DNA of 49,455 nucleotides from assembly GCA_002493515.1 (NCBI GenBank), contig DKYZ01000030.1:1-49455 (forward strand), written 5' to 3'. The notes below the pieces were generated by a model. It was not told the origin of the DNA and did not search any database. It was given only the letters and a program-made list of their open reading frames with translations. The translations under genes and the position numbers were made by a program. Each line of letters begins with the position of its first letter. The first letter of the stretch is position 1. Positions 48,392 to 49,455 of this stretch are shown here, piece by piece. Origin of the DNA: Porphyromonadaceae bacterium UBA7087 (GTDB taxonomy: Bacteria; Bacteroidota; Bacteroidia; Bacteroidales; Muribaculaceae).

Positions 48392-49455
48392 TGTGCAAGC
48401 ATCTTTTGAAGTTCGACCATGCCACGGAGGAAGGTTTCCTCTGTGGTGTGAAGACGGTTCATGATTGATTCTGTGGGTTCAAACTCCACCTTTTCGCGGA
48501 TAGTCTCCTTGTAGGTGTTGAAGGCAAGGTCGTAGCCATGCTCGATTATCTCGCTCTGCGGCACAAGGAAAGACTTGTCGGTGCGCTTGCGCTCCGATTC
48601 TCCTGTTTTGCGATCATGGAATCTCGCGATGATGTCGGGGATGTCGTTGTCGGCAACCTCGTTGCGCTTCTGGTCGAGTGAAAAACCGTCGGCCTTCATA
48701 TCATAGAACCATACCTTGTCAGTTCCACCAGTGTTAGTTTTTGTAAATATCATTATAGCAGTTGATACCCCTGCATATGGTTTAAACACTCCACTTGGCA
48801 TAGATATTATAGCTTCTAGTTTATGATTTTCTACTATTTCTTTTCTTATATCCTTATGCCCTTTTGTACTTCCAAATAATACTCCATCTGGAACAATTGA
48901 AGCACATCTTCCACCTACTTTTAAAGTTCTTAAGAATAATGCTAAGAATAATAATTCAGTTTTCTTTGTTTTAGTTACTTTTAATAAATCTGCACTTACT
49001 GCTTCATAGTCTAAGCTTCCTTTAAAAGGTGGGTTAGCAAGTATTAATGTATATTTATCTTTGTCAGTATTTACTTCTGATAATGAGTCTTTGTATTCTA
49101 TATTAGGGTTATCAACACCATGTAACATCATGTTCATAGCACCTATTCTAAGCATAGTTCTATCCATATCAAATCCATAGAACATGTTGTTGTTAAAATG
49201 TTCTTTTAATCCTTGTACTAAGAATAAGTCAGGGTGGTTATCTCTTAGGTATTGTTGTGATGATACTAAGAAACCTGCACTCCCTGCTGCTGGGTCAACT
49301 ATTACATCTTCTGGTGTTGGTTTCATAAGGTTTACTATCATATCTATAATGTGTCTAGGTGTTCTAAATTGTCCATTAGTTCCTGCTGTTGCTACTTTTG
49401 ATAGTAAGTATTCGTATAAGTCACCTTTAGTGTCTTTATCTCTTTTTAAGTCTAT
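48388..49455 (-). CDS. hsdM: Type I DNA methyltransferase subunit (HsdM), 5' end cut by window; composition mosaic
   Basis: The frame is open from the TGA at 48390-48388 to the window edge, giving the last 355 residues. The N6-adenine methyltransferase core is present: FRTPRHIIDMIVNLM, the SAM-binding motif VDPAAGSAGFLV and catalytic LILANPPFKG. The C-terminal helix region (RLHTTEETFLRGMVELQKMLAQ) contacts HsdS. The 3' part (48388 to about 48720) is 48-53% GC by line count, like HsdR. The 5' part (about 48740-49455) falls to 28-32% GC with AGA, TTA and ATA codons. The protein reads through the junction without a break, so it may be a recombinant gene or an assembly chimera. The N-terminal helical domain is outside the window. 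Confidence 0.92.
   Translation of the reverse strand: MDLKRDKDTKGDLYEYLLSKVATAGTNGQFRTPRHIIDMIVNLMKPTPEDVIVDPAAGSAGFLVSSQQYLRDNHPDLFLVQGLKEHFNNNMFYGFDMDRTMLRIGAMNMMLHGVDNPNIEYKDSLSEVNTDKDKYTLILANPPFKGSLDYEAVSADLLKVTKTKKTELLFLALFLRTLKVGGRCASIVPDGVLFGSTKGHKDIRKEIVENHKLEAIISMPSGVFKPYAGVSTAIMIFTKTNTGGTDKVWFYDMKADGFSLDQKRNEVADNDIPDIIARFHDRKTGESERKRTDKSFLVPQSEIIEHGYDLAFNTYKETIREKVEFEPTESIMNRLHTTEETFLRGMVELQKMLAQ

Overview
The window is a stretch of a Bacteroidales chromosome, plausibly Muribaculaceae (the family is an inference). Evidence: Bacteroidetes-restricted families (DUF3108, DUF4293, DUF4296), a type IX secretion-like C-terminus at the left edge, an IleS with the GIHH form of the HIGH motif, and repeated promoters with the exact -7 octamer TAATTTTG that fits the Bacteroidetes TTTG-n19/20-TAnnTTTG consensus. 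Coding density is high and GC looks near 50% until the right edge.

Layout. 1-9.3 kb: the tail of a secreted Ig-like protein, thioredoxin, a DUF3108 protein, a minus-strand block (120-aa unknown, PlsC-like acyltransferase, omega-amidase), a secreted WGWGPS-repeat protein followed by a FadL/PorV-like outer membrane protein, a PG_1098-type methyltransferase and a DEDDh exonuclease. 9.3-16 kb: a cell-wall amidase with a lysine-rich linker, an MCE/MlaD protein, dnaA, and a large TPR protein convergent with dnaA. 16-34 kb: DUF4293-proS, a DPP IV-like peptidase, an unknown membrane protein coupled to miaA, an orphan ABC ATPase, the dapA-dnaG pair, a DUF389 membrane protein, ddl, ileS, and lspA-DUF4296 lipoprotein-small unknown ORF. 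35-40 kb: an LTA-synthase-like phosphotransferase coupled to a maltose-acetyltransferase-like gene, a 37-bp palindrome, tRNA-Ala(GGC) and an AspT/YidE-type transporter.

40.2-49.5 kb is accessory. Two overlapping plus-strand genes form a phage-type replication module: a DUF6291-like protein and a CHC2-Toprim-RecA-like primase-helicase. No integrase or structural gene accompanies them. Convergent with them is a tight minus-strand type I restriction-modification operon: hsdM (cut by the window edge), hsdS, a DUF1016/YhcG PD-(D/E)XK nuclease gene, then hsdR. hsdM is a composition mosaic: its 3' third has about 50% GC like the neighbours, while everything upstream of about position 48720 is near 30% GC with AGA/TTA/ATA-rich codons, yet the frame stays open. 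HsdR has a DUF4145-like N-terminal domain joined to the helicase-nuclease by a linker that contains a perfect 20-bp palindrome.

How the genes work together. Replication and translation are represented by dnaA, dnaG, proS, ileS, miaA and tRNA-Ala. Envelope construction is represented by dapA, ddl, the amidase, lspA with its neighbouring lipoprotein, the PlsC-like enzyme, the MCE protein and the LTA-synthase-like enzyme. The accessory right end carries restriction-based defence next to replication genes of phage type. I see no CRISPR array, rRNA or intact insertion sequence. The best candidates for something new are the mosaic hsdM, the embedded DUF1016 nuclease, the orphan replication pair, the palindrome inside hsdR and the Trp/Gly-rich secreted protein with its outer-membrane neighbour.
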